64,000 nucleotides of DNA from Bretschneidera sinensis (GCA_023935145.1 CM043700.1:31373001-31437000), one strand, 5' to 3'; positions 24,601 through 38,300 are shown, numbered from the stretch's first letter. The notes: generated by a model from the letters alone, not told the origin. A program made the numbers and translations.

Positions 24601-27600
24601 TTCATGAAACTTATTGTTAATGTTATGTCAAACTTCTTTGATCCGTGTCAACTTTGTCTCACCATACTTTCTAGATGAGATCTTTAGTAACTACTTGCAC
24701 ATATCCAGTTATTTTAAGATTAAAATAGGAAATATATGTGCCATACTTTGGAGCAGAGCTCTTCAAAGAATCATCAGCAACTACATCTTCTGATGAATTA
24801 TGTGCAACTATAGCAGAAGCCTGTGCATTGGACAATGGCAAAGCAGGACCATCTGAACTGGCTTTTGGTTTTGGTGTTCGTGACTTTTCCTGGCTGCCTT
24901 GACCACCGGCACTAACGTTCATATTCCGCCATTTGTCCTATGCAAGCAAACAATAATGAGAGCATTTACCACCTGATCAAAATTCATTCAAATATATTTT
25001 CACAAGTATATTAGATGCAACCCACTGCAGTCTAGTAAGAAACATAGAAGTCAGATATACAAACATGCAGACAAGCCATGCTGATATGTTCGTACATTGT
25101 CCTCAACCAAAGAGTAAGAACTTATAGAATATCCATAATAACACTGGATAAGCTGATTGGGAAGATAATCTTGCAAACCTTAAAGTTATAAATTGATAGG
25201 ATAACATGAAACAAAGTGTTAACATTAACAGTTATATCTTGACAGAGATCTGGCGAGGAAGGAAATAAGGGGCAAACCTCATAATATGAAAGACTAGATC
25301 TGAAGCATTTATGAATGGTGTCCAAAGAGCAAAGGTCTAGTGGAGAGTGCTTTTCAAGGATATGGAACTTCTCAAGTGAGCGTAAATATATGGCTTCAAC
25401 TCACTTTCTACCATGTTCACTCCAAAATTAACACAAAAAAGAAAGTATTGAGGCTGGTGGGAGAGCTCACTCCCAATGAGTTTAAGTTAAATCATTATTA
25501 GATAAACATAAATGAAGCTTGTTGAAGAGGAACTAACTCTGGCATCTTATCCAATTTTAGTTTCCTAGTGCGACCGTATTGGGCTTGGTTCCTGTCTTCC
25601 AGCATCCTCTTCATGCAAGGAAGACATTCAGGTGGCATGTGTGATCTTGAGCAAATGAGCTCAACAAAAGCATGATTCAAGTGCAGTCTGATAAAGTAAA
25701 CTGACTTCTAGGGTAAATGCAGAACCTGTAATTTTCAGTTGAACTTCAAGACTTCCTCATTTAGCCTATAGCTTTGACTACCTAGCTTAAAGCATCTTAC
25801 ACCAGACTGGTTGTTTTTTAATCAATCCACCTTCAACCTTAGGCGTAATAGCTGATTTGCTCATCCAAATTTTATTGATGCATTACAACTTTCCGCAACA
25901 AGTACTGATTAGAAGTGCCAAAAATCTGATTTAACCTCAACCAAATTCTTTAAGGCTATGTTTAGTAGTGGAGATAAGGGAGAGGGAAAAAAAGTAGTTT
26001 TCTATTGTTTGGGAAGAGAGAAAATAGAGGAAAGAAAATTGAAAAGTATTGAGGTTTTCTTCATAAAGTTATAAATCTAAATCTTTCCGAGTTAGACAGA
26101 TTAGAGAGAGAAAAGAGACGAGATTATCATTTTACCAAGTTATCCCCATTTAATCTCTCAAATTAATATTTACATGCGTATAATAGTAAAAATAGTATTA
26201 TTTGCATTTTCTTTCATCCTATTATTCCACTCTACTAAACAAGGGGAAGAGAGATTTTTTTTCTCTTCCAGTTTTCCATCATCTCTACAAAACACACGAA
26301 GGAAAAAAGATTATTTTTCTCACTTTTCTATCCTCTTATTTCCATCCCCTCCTTTTTTATCTCACTTTTCTATCCTGCTAAACATAGCCTAACTGAAATC
26401 AAACAAATTGAGACCACAAAGCAACCCCTTCTAACTCAGGTTCTATAAATTAATAACTTATATCTTCACCATTTTTTTTTCTTTTCCTATATAGAAAAAA
26501 TAAAGACATACTTGCTTCAAAGCCTTACGATCTGTTGCAGTTAGGAAATAGTTTTGTTGTTTTAGATGCACAATTGTAGGTACAATACAATAAAAGTTAA
26601 TGACATGTCTGATTTGCATAGGGGCATATGGCATACGTTAAGAAAAGGAAAAGTTCCACAAAACAGCTACTATGATTGGTAGGAGAGAAATGTAAGAGGA
26701 AAGAAAAATGAGAAACAAAGAAAATATTGATCTTTCCCTCATATGTTTGGTGAAGAGGATGGAAAAGTGAAAAGAAAAAAACAAACAAAAGAGCTTATTT
26801 TAGCTTCCACTGCCCAATTCTCCCAAATATGTACATGTGGAAGAAAACATCAATCCTCCCACTTTTCTTTCTAACCAAACAATAGAAAATTGCTCTCAAC
26901 TCACTTTTCTTTCCTCTCCCTCTTCCATCCTCCCACTTTTCCTCTCTACCAATCATAGCCTAAAGGACCTCCTTAATGATTAGTTAACATAATTCTTTGT
27001 CTACCCAAGTCCAGCCAAGCTTTTGATTTTTGATACAGCTCTATACCAATCAAACAATTATTCCTGTTTAGCATTAGAGTTCCACTTAATCCATCAAAAA
27101 GGGATTTTCCTTTTCTTTTTCTTTTCTCCCTTTTTATATGTATCAAAATTATCAACAAACCAAGGTCTTACAAAGTGCTGAACAATTAAATCTAATAAGG
27201 AAGATTGGGATTTCGGTTTTATGATGAGATTTCGGTGGGCAATGGAACGAAAACTAGGCTTTGGTTTGACACTTGGTGTGGATAGATTTCCATGATAGAT
27301 TTCCATGTATTTTTAACTTGGTGGAATAAAGAAGCACGGGTTAACTCTTGTCTTTTATCGAACAACCAAGGAGTCACTTGGGTTGTACCTTTTGTTCGCA
27401 ATGTTCAAGATTGAGAAGCTGAGGAGGTTACAGCGTTTTTGGAAGCCCTTTATTCTTCTAAGATTGTGATAGGTAGGGAGGATGAGATAAGATAGAAACC
27501 AAGACTAAATAAAGGGTTCTTGGTAAAAGATATCTATAATACTCTTTTTGATAAAAGCCTCTTTAGTGAGACTCCTTATTTTCATTGGATGGCAATTTGA

Positions 27601-28459
27601 CGTGTTCGGGCGCCCTTGAAAGTTTGTTTGGTTTTTTTTTTTTATTGAGAGGCCCCTTGGATAGAATTCTTACTATAGACAATATTGAAAGGAGGGCGAA
27701 GATTATAGGCAATAGATGCTATATGTGAAAGAGAAGGCTGAATTTATCTTTTGTGGGATGTACTTTTGCTAAAAGCTTGCAAGAAATGGCTTATAAAATT
27801 GTGTGAGTCCCTTGGGTGATGGTGGGCCAGTGAGAGATGAAACAGAGGCTTGGAGTGGTGTTAGAGGAGGTCAAAAAGGCCTCAGGCTTAATTTCTCACT
27901 CGATTTGGTGGATTGTGTGAATTGTAAATATAAGAGATAGTTGGTTCAATAATCTTAATTTTTTGTAAGATGAAATTACTTGCTAAATAATGATGATCTT
28001 GTAGCCTTTGGCTTTTCGCTCCAACTTCTCCTTGCTTTTTAATAAATCTTTGCTTATAAAAAAAAAATCTAATAAGGAAGAGGTCCGTTTTACCATTACT
28101 GTATATAAAGTGGCATTAAGGTTTACAACCAGAGCAAAAATCAAGAATACCACTCGATATGTATTCAAATAGCTGGTAGAAAAAAATAAGTACGGACTTT
28201 TTTTCTTCTTTTATGAAACTATCAAAGGAGAAGAAAAAAATGCTAACAAAAAAAGTATATGCAAAAATTAAGAATGTCCAAAATTAGGGAGATAAAAGAG
28301 GGAGAGGACCTTAAGGTCAATATTGGAGCGAGAGAACAGGAAGGGAATAAACTCGGGGTCTCTCTGGATGTTTTTCCATTTTCCGGTGCCATGTTTGGCG
28401 ACTCCTGCTCTAAGTGCTTCTTCCTCCTCCGCTGTCCACTTCTGCTTTGGATTCCCCAT
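21675..28459 (-). CDS. Single Myb histone / telomere repeat-binding factor (TRB-like)
   Basis: Six exons join in frame: 28310-28459, 24747-24937, 24124-24208, 23148-23231, 21794-22079 and 21675-21706, giving 828 nt (275 aa). Residues 1-60 form an N-terminal Myb-type domain ([16 protein letters not shown], then DLKDKWRN across the exon 1/2 junction, the telobox-type recognition helix). Residues about 113-180 form a linker-histone H1/H5 globular domain ([40 protein letters not shown]). The C-terminus is an Ala/Glu-rich coiled coil. This Myb-H1/H5-coil order is unique to plant SMH/TRB proteins, which bind telomeric repeats and teloboxes and recruit Polycomb or demethylase complexes in the nucleus. 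Which TRB paralogue this is cannot be told. Intron 1 (3.4 kb) carries MITEs and a LINE. Confidence 0.92.
22208..22481. mobile_element. Tourist-like MITE (TAA target duplication)
   Basis: TAA at 22208-22210 and 22479-22481 flank a 268-base unit with inverted ends GGGTGCGTTTAGTTG and CAACTAAATGCACCC (one mismatch in 15). A 3-base TAA duplication and GGG-starting ends are typical of PIF/Harbinger-mobilised Tourist MITEs. It lies in an intron of the TRB-like gene. Confidence 0.8.
23255..23336. repeat. Three-copy tandem repeat, about 36 bp
   Basis: CACTGATCATTT recurs three times with A/T-rich spacers in the intron upstream of TRB-like exon 4. Confidence 0.7.
24354..24610. repeat. About 130-bp imperfect tandem duplication in a TRB-like intron
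   Basis: Two consecutive copies share TAGTTCAAGAAT/TAGCTCAAGAAT, AACAGGTCTRAAACTTTAAT, GCCTCTCTGTTTGATAA and AGATAAATTAGA. Small indels separate them. Confidence 0.75.
25951..26392. mobile_element. Tourist-like MITE (TAA target duplication)
   Basis: TAA at 25951-25953 and 26390-26392 bracket a 436-base unit with inverted ends GGCTATGTTTAGTAG and CTGCTAAACATAGCC. The interior is rich in GAGAGGAAA/TTTCCTCTC-type purine and pyrimidine tracts. It lies in TRB-like intron 1. Confidence 0.8.
26668..26963. mobile_element. Degraded Tourist-like MITE
   Basis: CTATGATTGGTAGGAGAG near 26669 is answered by CCTCTCTACCAATCATAGCC ending at 26960, followed by TAA. The left terminal bases and left TAA have mutated. 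The interior purine tracts resemble those of the MITE at 25951-26392. Confidence 0.65.
27188..28081 (+). mobile_element. 5'-truncated LINE in TRB-like intron 1, with 17-bp target duplication
   Basis: AAATCTAATAAGGAAGA occurs at 27188-27204 and 28065-28081 and brackets 27205-28064, which ends in an A-run. A degenerate plus-strand zf-RVT domain is visible at the start ([18 protein letters not shown]). It is truncated and broken by stops, and lies antisense to the host gene. Confidence 0.88.
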
Positions 28460-29308
28460 CTCTCTGTTCTACGAGCAAGTTCAACAGTTCAAGGGTTGGT
28501 CATGGCAGCTTCAATTTCTCCCCGACAACTAAAATAAAAGGGTATCGTTTTTAAAATACTAAGACGGCACCGTTTTCAGGATCACGGAAGGGTCAAATAT
28601 TTCGCAGGATAATGATTCTTTTTTCTTTTCATTTTGGCGGTAGATTGGATCTACCCTTACTGTAGACTAGGTAAGTATATTCAATTAGTTAACCAAATTT
28701 GATAATAATGGTTTCCATCTCAAAAAATTCCTTACCTATTCAAATAATCACCAGTTTTATGATCCAAACCTTTTCCATTAAAGAATTACAATACACCATA
28801 TCATATGATCAAAGAATTTATTTATTTCTTTGGGCAAATTGATTGGTGATGAATTTATTATTTTTTTCTTCTCTTTGGAGTTCTTATTGAGACTTTCAAG
28901 TCATGATATGGAATTCTTGCTTATTTGTTAATGGTTCATTTTTATTAATAATGTGGATCGTGGCAATTATTGAGGCTTCCTTTTTTTTTTTAAAAGAAAT
29001 TCCCATTATATTAAGGTTTATTTGGTTTTGCAAGTTTTGTTAGAATTTTGGATTGACTTCAATAACAAATTGTTCTCAATTTTTTTTTTATTGTGAAAAT
29101 AATGAATAAGTTATTTAGAATGTATTTTAAATACGCATTATGCGAGTTTTAAATGTTTCAAATACTTAATTTGGAATGTAAAGCAAGTTTTATAATCTTT
29201 TCACTTCAATACCAATTTAGTCTCAAAACCACTCAAAAATATATTGTGATTTGAATCATATCTCATTAAATCAATAATATATTTTAAGTAAGAGTTCATT
29301 CATCATAT
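28460..29308. other. TRB-like gene promoter/5' flank, intergenic
   Basis: Upstream of the minus-strand TRB-like start. It is the left part of a divergent 3.86-kb spacer shared with the epsilon-cyclase gene. No further gene or clear TATA box is assigned. Confidence 0.4.
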
Positions 29309-31077
29309 GATATAGTTAGGGGTGAGCATGGGTTGGTTTGGGTCGGTTTAGCCTAAAAATTCAACCCAACCCATTTATATCAGGTTGAAAAAATCTCAAC
29401 CCAATCCAACCTATGAACCCATCCAACCTCAACTCAATCCAACCCATTCTAATCGGTTTGGGTCACCGGGTTGATATATTTTTTTTACTAAAAAATTAAA
29501 TCATACATATTACATAACAAAAAAATATTATACTAAATCCAAAACCAAATTCATACATATTTCAAGTAAAAGTTGTGTGCATCAGCTTTATATAAACTAA
29601 TATTCAATACTTTTGTTAACATATTGGATATTGTTATGAAAACAAGCATTAATAGATACCCTTTCCAACATACAACACACCAAAATTTGCTAACCAAACG
29701 AGATGACTAGAGGCACAACAAACTCTGTGTTCTTTGCTTTCTCAAATGGGTCAATAGTTTTCAATGTTAAATCCATGAAATGGATTGTACATTGTTTTAG
29801 TGCAGAAGAGAGATAACACTGAAGGTGAAAATCAAACGAATTTCTGTAAGCCCAAGGAAAAGTAATTTAATTTTTTTTATATCAATATGATATTTTAAGG
29901 AGTGTTTTGTTTGTCTATGAAAAATTAATTAATTAATTATTATGTTTTATATTTATCTTTGTGACACGTGGACCGTACGTCCATGTAATGTTAAAAAAAC
30001 AATTTAAAGATTGACAATCAAAATTCATCACATGATTTATGAGTAAAGTTTAATTAAAATTTAACTTATTCATAGTCGGTGAGAATCCTCTTAAAAAGAG
30101 TAAATCTTTTAAAAAAATCTTCGTAATAAAATACATATTTTTCATAATAAAATATTTTATTAACTAAATGTGCTTTCTAATCCAAAAAGGCAAGTGATTA
30201 AAGATTTCTTATAGTTTTTTTTTTCCAATGATTTCTTATAGTTGATATTTACTTACCAATTAGTTACAGGGAGATGCATAATTGATTGTCTTAATTTAGT
30301 GTAAGCTATAATCAAAATTCCTCATTTCTTAAAGCTAAAGAATGCTTAACCATATTAAAGAGAATAGACATAAAACTCTAGACAATGAAAGTTAACATTA
30401 GATTTGAAAATACAAAAGCCTGAGGGCAATTAAAACATTGGTTCCAAACTTGATACTATTTGTTTTCGAAAAGGAAAAGTGTAAAAAGAAAAAGAAAAGT
30501 GCAAAAATCAGACCAGTACTTTTTAATGAAAATGAAGACTGCATAGTAATGCATACCTTTTTGGCTTTCTCTCACTAAACTTCACATTCGCCATTTGGAT
30601 TTCTTTCAAGAGAAAATGATAGCCCCACAGCCCCCACAAAGAAATGAAGAAAGAGATAATGAGGAGACTGAAATTTTCAATAAGAGAGGCTAGATTTAGT
30701 GAATTGTAATTTCTTTTTCCCAAAATATTCATCATTCTATCATCTAATTACAACAAGCTATGTCATGTTTGGCTATTTGGATTTGAACTGTGCTACATAT
30801 AATTTTACTCGTTCATTATGCTATAATTATTTAAACAGTAATTTTATATTTAATAAATATAATATATGTATATAAAATATAATTATATATTTGATCGGGT
30901 TACTGGTTTTAGGTCGGTTTGAAAATTTTGAACCCATTACCCAACCCAATCCATCGGGTTCAAAAATATTTCAACCCAACCTAACCCAACTTCTAAAAAA
31001 ACTCAACCCAACCCATTATATCGGTTTAGATCGGGTCTATGAGTCAACCGAATTCTATGCTCACCTCTAGATATAAT
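29309..31077. mobile_element. Non-autonomous hAT-like element, 1.75 kb
   Basis: The element 29317-31069 has ends TAGGGGTGAGCAT and ATGCTCACCTCTA (one mismatch). It is flanked by GATATAGT at 29309-29316 and GATATAAT at 31070-31077, an 8-base duplication with one change. The TAGGGGTG terminus fits the hAT rule. Both subterminal zones are packed with AACCCAACCC/GGGTTGGG motifs. No transposase frame was found inside. Confidence 0.82.
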
Positions 31078-32049
31078 GTATCAATTTGGCAAGTGATAGT
31101 TAATTTATACTCACATAATTTCATAATTGACATAGTAGTCATTGGACCTTTCTAACGTTAAAATCTTTTAAAATTCACTTACGATGTATATGGTTTTGAT
31201 TAACTTTTGCAATTTTGGAGAATATCATTTAATAAAATTCTCTTCATATCATATATAATTAAAAAAAAACCTTAATTTCAACACTATAATTAAACCAAAT
31301 TCATGCATCACATGAATTTAAGTTTTTTTTATACATATAATCGTTATTCTTATCACTTTAAGTAATTAATATTTAGATCAATTTAAATTTGACTTTATAT
31401 TTATCTAAAGAAAATTCAATTACATTTCATGTTATATGTAAATAATAAATTTGTTATATTAATAATTATTTAAAACAAAATATTCTGATTTCAATAGTTA
31501 ATTTATCTTTAGTTCTATTTAAGTTTTAATTTTTTTCATTGTTTTCATCATCTAAAAAAAGATTTATTAGTTATTGTTTTTATATTTTTTTTCTAAAATT
31601 ACAAAAATATTATAAAATGAGTTTATCCCATACATTTGCACCAGTTTATAATATTATAATATTTTATTTAAATATTTAATTATGTGTCATTTATTTTATT
31701 TTTCTTAATAAATTAAATTATTTATTTATTATTTTTATATTTATGAAAAAAATTTCAGTACTTTTGCACGAATTCACGGCAGAAACATGTCCTTCGTGCA
31801 AAAATATTTGGTTAAATCGAATATTTTAGATTCATTTGAAATATTACTAATAATTTTAAGAAATTTCATTAATAATAACAATATAAACATAAGACTCAAA
31901 AATTAATATTACTGATAAAACTTTTTAAAATTATAATTAAAACTTCGATCAGATTTAAAACATAATTTTTATACCTCATCTAACAATGTATTATCAGTTT
32001 CACGATAGAAAGCAGGAGCTTTTTCAGAGATCCCACCAATTCCTCACGT
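31078..32049. other. AT-rich upstream region of epsilon-cyclase
   Basis: Very AT-rich. A foldback-like patch at about 31845-31960 resembles the inverted repeat at 50085-50262. There is no coding frame. Confidence 0.35.
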
Positions 32050-32057
32050 CCACGTGG
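32050..32057. promoter_or_regulatory. G-box (CCACGTGG) upstream of epsilon-cyclase
   Basis: The palindrome CCACGTGG sits 261-268 bases before the LCYE start codon. G-boxes are bound by HY5 and PIF-type factors, which control light-responsive carotenoid genes. Occupancy here is inference. Confidence 0.5.
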
Positions 32058-32263
32058 CACTTAAGGATGGCGGTTTGAACAGCTCAGCATATTAAAGGCT
32101 CGAGTGGTAGTCGATGGTCGCTTCCCTATCCTCAACCCCAAGCCAGCCTCTCCCACAGAGAAACAAAGATAGAGAGAAGAAGAAGAAGAGAGGCAGTCTT
32201 TTCAGAACACATCATTTAGGGTAATCTGCATTTTTTTCTCTGTGTTTGATTTCATCAACAGTA

Positions 32264-32272
32264 ATGACGTGA
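32264..32272 (+). promoter_or_regulatory. Minimal upstream reading frame (ATG-ACG-TGA) in the LCYE leader
   Basis: A two-codon frame followed by stop lies 46 bases before the LCYE ATG, within the expected 5' leader. It could lower initiation at the main start if transcribed. Confidence 0.4.
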
Positions 32273-32317
32273 AAGCTATTCTGTTATAAAAGCTCTCCAC
32301 AAAAAAAAATAAAAATA

Positions 32318-35300
32318 ATGGAGGGTGTTGGAGCTCGAAACTTCGCAGCAATGGCTCTCTCTAATTTCCCTTCGTGGAGTTCTCGAAGGAAAATACTAAA
32401 TCCCAAACAGATTTTTCCAAGTAATCGTTATAGTTGTTGCAAAGTGAGAGCAAGTGGTGCAGGGAGCGAGAGTTGTGTGGCCGTTAAAGAAAAATTCGCA
32501 GACGAAGAAGATTATATAAAGGCCGGTGGCTCTGAGCTTCTCTTTGTGGAAATGCAGCAAAACAAATCCATGGATAAGCAGTCTAAATTAGCGGATACGG
32601 TCACTTTCTTTTCTTTGCTTTGTTTTCCTATTATTTTATTTGCCGTGTTTTATAAGAAAGTTATGATGCGTAAAGTTCGCATAATTTAATCCGCATGAAA
32701 GTTTCGTGTTCTTTATTTATATTAACCTCTAATTTGGAGGTTTTTTTTCGTAAACTTTCACTTCTGTTAGATGAAGAAGGTTTACACCTGGTGTATGAGC
32801 TCTGCTCTGTTCATTTAATCGTTGTGCAAACCAACAATTAGTTTCTTTATTGTTTCGTACTTTTAGGTTTTTAGCTGTTCACTTGATTCATTTCATTTTC
32901 TTTGGTGACTTTTTTAATGACGGCTTTTTGATATTTTCCATTATCAAGTTTTCTATTATTCTGTTGTTATTTTGTTAATATTAATGTCCTGTTGTTGTTT
33001 GGAGTAGCTTTACAATTTAATGGCTTTCTCTTTCTTTACTGTTTTTTGATTGGTTTCACAGTTACCACCCATACCAGTTGGGGATGATATACTGGATTTG
33101 GTGGTTATTGGTTGTGGTCCAGCTGGTCTTGCTCTGGCTGCAGAATCAGCTAAGCTAGGTTTAAATGTTGGACTTATTGGTCCAGACCTCCCTTTTACAA
33201 ATAACTATGGTGTGTGGGAGGATGAGTTCAAAGGTATCGATTCTCTAACTCTCAAAGAGCTATTCAATTCTTTTTCCTAAGTTACATTACGGATTGCATA
33301 TCTGCTTTTGCATTTCTTTTTTATTAAATAACTATGTTGCTGTAATTAGAACTTTTCCCTTGCTGAAATAGATAAGTATCTGGTTGTATTACCCTTTTTT
33401 TCATTTACACCACCTTTTCTCCTCATGTTAAAATTAAATGTTAGGATCGGAAAGTTTATATGATGCTACAACTGTCCATAATCCGATGGTAAAACTATCT
33501 TCCCTGCTTGCGTTAATATCTAAGTTGAATGAGGTTATCATACTTTCAGATCTTGGACTTGAAGGGTGTATTGAGCATGTTTGGCGAGATACTATTGTAT
33601 ATCTTGACAATGAGGATCCCATAATGATTGGCCGTGCTTATGGACGAGTTAGTCGACATCTTCTCCATGAGGAGTTGTTAAGGAGGTAAGGCTGGCTGAA
33701 AATATTTCATTCATAACTATTGTTATAAGTGTTACTGTTCTTTCCAACTATCTGATGTTTGTATTGTAAATTTCTAGATATATAATCTATATTAATTTCT
33801 CCTAGGTGTGTCGAGTCAGGTGTTTCATATCTTAGCTCGAAAGTTGAAAGGATAGTGGAAACTGCCAACGGCAACAGTCTTGTCGCTTGTGAACGTGATG
33901 TTGTTATTCCATGCAGGTACAATAGGATATTCTTATGATCTTCTTCACTATAGACAAATTGCTCAAACTTTCAATCACTACATCTCATTTGAAGCTTCTA
34001 ATGTCTTATTATAGGCTTGCTACTGTTGCATCCGGAGCAGCTTCTGGGAAACTCTTGCAGTATGAGGTGGGGGGTCCAAGGGTTTCCGTCCAAACGGCAT
34101 ATGGTGTGGAGGTTGAGGTAGGGGTGTGAATATAGTACTCTCTAAATTATTTCAGATTTCCAATTATTGATGTAGGTTTCTCTATCACACTTAAATACAG
34201 TACATTCAGTTGTCGAATGGTTGTAATCTTATTCTTTTTCTCTTTTTTTTTCCCTTTTATCACCAACAGTAAGCTAGTTTTATGCCCCATGTGGTTTATG
34301 GGAGTTTTGAGAGGTTTGGTTTTGAAAGAAATATGGGATTATACATTAATCAATCGATTACCTAGTAGTTTAAAAATTAAACATTGCTCTGTACTTCTCC
34401 ATCTTCATGTAACTAGAGATTTTACAAATTGTCTGGAACAGCAACTTTGTGATCATTTAAATTCATTGGTTTTGTTTTGCAATTCCAGGTGGAAAACAAT
34501 CCATATGACCCAAGCCTGATGGTTTTCATGGATTACAGAGATTATGTTAAACGAGAAGTTCAGAGTTTACAAGCTCAATATCCAACATTTCTGTATGCCA
34601 TGCCCATGTCATCAACAAGAGTTTTCTTTGAGGTTTTCTCGTTTTGTTTGATCTTGTGCTCTATATTTTTTTATGTGTAATAATTATGTGAGTTATAGAG
34701 AACATTTGCCACAGGAAACTTGTTTGGCCTCAAAAGATGCCATGCCTTTTGACTTGCTAAAGAAAAAGCTCATGTCAAGATTAGAGACATTGGGAATTCG
34801 AGTTCTGAAAACTTATGAAGAGGTAATCTTCAAAGAGAAGCATGATGCCTTATTATGTTCCTTAATGCATTTTAGCATTTTAGATTAATGACAGCTTGCT
34901 ATTATCTTTTTCCCCTCTTTAAAGCCAAAATTGGGCTTTATGCCCATTCCTTATTCTAGACCAATTATATTTCACATTTATCCATTTCAAAAACCCATTG
35001 TGCATTGTAATTGTCATTTCTTATCCTTTCACATGTATAATTAAATAGGTACCACATGTCATACTCACCGACATAATATGTGCATTTTTTTTAAAAGTAA
35101 AAATGGTTAATTTTTAAGTTGAAGCCAATGTAAAACTGAAGTATATTAGTGAAGTTAATATAATTTAAATTCTCAATCGAATCTCCAACATTACTTGTGC
35201 ATAAAACTTACCAATGTACTTTAAGAAGCATCTAAGGGGTTCTTTACTTTTCTTTTTGGTGCAACAGAAATAGATAACATCAACTACAAAGAGTTCATAG

Positions 35301-38300
35301 AGGCCCTTCGGTGGATTTCTTTACTTTTTCACGGTTTGTGTTGTTTCTATTCATGATTCTTAAAATAAGAGAGAGCAGACACAAATCTACTTTTTAACTT
35401 GTGAAACAATATCAGGGTTCGGATTTGATTTGGTTTGCTGCATGATTTTTACTATTGGTTGAGGAGTAGAAAGTTTGAGTAGTCACATGTGTGTAACATG
35501 GAATCAGTTATCTGCCATCAATCGATCAGTACCCTATCTGTTCCATTTTATGCCTAAAATGCTTATTTCTAACTTTTTCCAAGACCTTTCCATGCTATGT
35601 CCATGAGATGTTATACTAACGATGTTCATGGATATGATACCAAAAGCAAATTATATCTGTGAGACTTCAGTTTGTCGGGTACATGAGAGTCAAGGCATAA
35701 TTTCTCAATCTTTTATGCAGGAATGGTCTTATATTCCAGTTGGTGGCTCATTACCGAATACTGAGCAAAAGAACCTTGCATTTGGTGCTGCTGCTAGCAT
35801 GGTGCATCCAGCCACAGGTATGAAAAGAATGAGTTAATTCATGTTTTCTTCAGTTTTTCAGACTTCAGGTGTCCATTTGTTTCTCCCGTTAACAAACAGG
35901 CTATTCAGTTGTGAGATCATTGTCCGAGGCTCCAAAGTATGCTTCTGTAATTGCAAAAATATTGAAACAGGACCACTCTACCTGCAATCTTACTTTTGGA
36001 AGTAGTGAGAATATCTCAATGCAAGGTATGACAGCATGGATTTATTAGATCTTTATAGCTAGCACCCTTTAATATAAGGAATATATAACTTCCTGCAATC
36101 AAGTTACTTTCGACTGCATAGGAATAACATGCACATATCTATATGTCAGTATAAGTATCAAATAGAGTACTATCAACTTTATTGGCTGACATTTCGGTGC
36201 TTTGGATGACAACTCTTTGGAAAAAGATCCTGAACATTTCTAGTCTCAACTACCTTTTAGAGCTCCCTCGGACAGGAATTATCTGGCTCTGCTTCCACTG
36301 ATTGGCAATATCGACAAAGATATGACAGCAGCTCTATTTCGTTCTTCTCTTACTATCTTAAGCTAAACGTTCATCATTTTTCCTGGGGAAGCTTGCCACT
36401 AACTGTAGCTGAATACTTTTGAGTTATATAAGATCAACTTTTTACTTACTGCTGATTTTGGATTCTTATCTTTCTCATGTCTTTGCTATTCAATGAATAT
36501 CTAGGGAGCCTGTTGATAGTGATACAGATCCTCAGCCAGCAGTTATTACAATAGATAAAATTGATTTTTCAAGGACATTGAGCTGCAGATATTCATGGTT
36601 TCTTATTAGCAAACTACCAAGCTATCTAAAGTTTCTTTCTTAAGAGAGCTACATGGTCAACTTTTAGCCAACATTTGTAACCTCTGTCCATTGATAAGAC
36701 TTGTAAATTTTTATCCTAGTGGGTTCTGTCTGGTGCGCAAATTCCATTCCTTTGCCATTTATATTTTCACTTATGTAAATTATACTTGAAAACTAATGCA
36801 TTCAATTTATTTTTCAGATAAATTTAACACCACAGAGCAAGATCTAGTTTACGAACATTTGCATTCCTGTTTTCATTTTTTTTCTTCTCAAAATTTCAGC
36901 TTGGAATATTCTTTGGCCACAAGAAAGGAAACGCCAGAGAGCATTCTTTCTCTTTGGACTAGCACTCATATTGCAACTGGATATCGACGGTATTAGGGCA
37001 TTCTTCCATACTTTTTTCCGTTTACCCAATTGGTAAGCTTTTACTTCTTCCTCTCATTTGTATGTGGATGCTTTATCCATACCTTTAGTGGTTATTTATC
37101 CAAAAAAAATCCATACCTTTAGTGGTTATAGCATTTTTGGTTCCAGTATTTAAAGTCAGTGTCATAAATTTGTATGCATCAGCTTGTGATCATATGAAAA
37201 TCTAATTTCTTACTCTTGAAACACAGATGTGGCATTAATGTTGGGAAGTCAAGTTCTTATCGGAAAACATAGCATGAACTGAAGTGTTGAACCTTTATTT
37301 TCATTATGCATTATAAAGTATTTTAACTAGACAGTAGCTTAGCAGTTTAAAAAGAGTATGTTTAGAACAGAAAGGGACTGTTACCTGGATAAATGTGGAA
37401 ATTTTAAGAGTAAAACTAATTAAGATGACAAGGGAAGTAACTGAGAAGCAATATTTGAATTAGATCTTACCTTGTGCATATTATTCGTTTTTTCTCTATG
37501 TTTTCTGCATTTTCTAAACTGCCTGCAACACCATCTCCCACTTTTATGAAGTGTCATTTGCACAACTTTCATTGGCTTCTATATTTTCTTTACAACCTTC
37601 CCTGCATGATGAATGACTGGGCTTGGGAATGGGAATGGGAATTTCTAATTGGTGCTCATCCTTCAGAAACAATCCTTTTGTTGGTTGTTCGGTTAAAGCA
37701 ATCAAGCAGATTTGCTTTGAGCAATTAAGGTAGCATATCTATATATCAGACATGGAAATATTGCTGTCAGTGAATGGCTTTGGTACTTATGCTTATGGTG
37801 GTGACAAACACTTGTTGTAATGATTGTGAATGAAGAAGTATATGCTACAGGAGGAATTTTAATTAGTTATCTGATGGGTGAGCAGAATAACTCGACCTGG
37901 AAGCTTTTTCATTTCATGTTTGGAAAATTTTGATAGGCTTGTGTTCAAATATCTAATTGTGGAGTGCTAAAACATTCTTAATCGACCAAATGATGTATAG
38001 TCAAGTTATTAAGTAATTAGTAACAAAAGGAGTTTGCAATAGCTTAATAGCTACAAGTGTCAGAGAAAGCTGTCATTGATTTAATGGGAGAAAGATGGAG
38101 CTCAGTTGTAATTGATTTTACCGATTATATGTGTGGCTTGCATGCAACTTGAATTTGAAACAATTAAATAGTATGATCTCTTGCAGGATGTGGCAGGGTT
38201 TTCTTGGCTCTACTCTCTCGTCAGTAGACCTCATGCTGTTTGCCTTTTATATGTTTATCATAGCACCAAATGATATGCGAAAGTGTCTTATCAAGCATCT

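Noticed and set aside
32600..32689. Read-through of LCYE exon 1 giving a hydrophobic tail
   Set aside because: It is intron sequence. Splicing at 32599 to 33062 restores the conserved LPPIPVGD junction.
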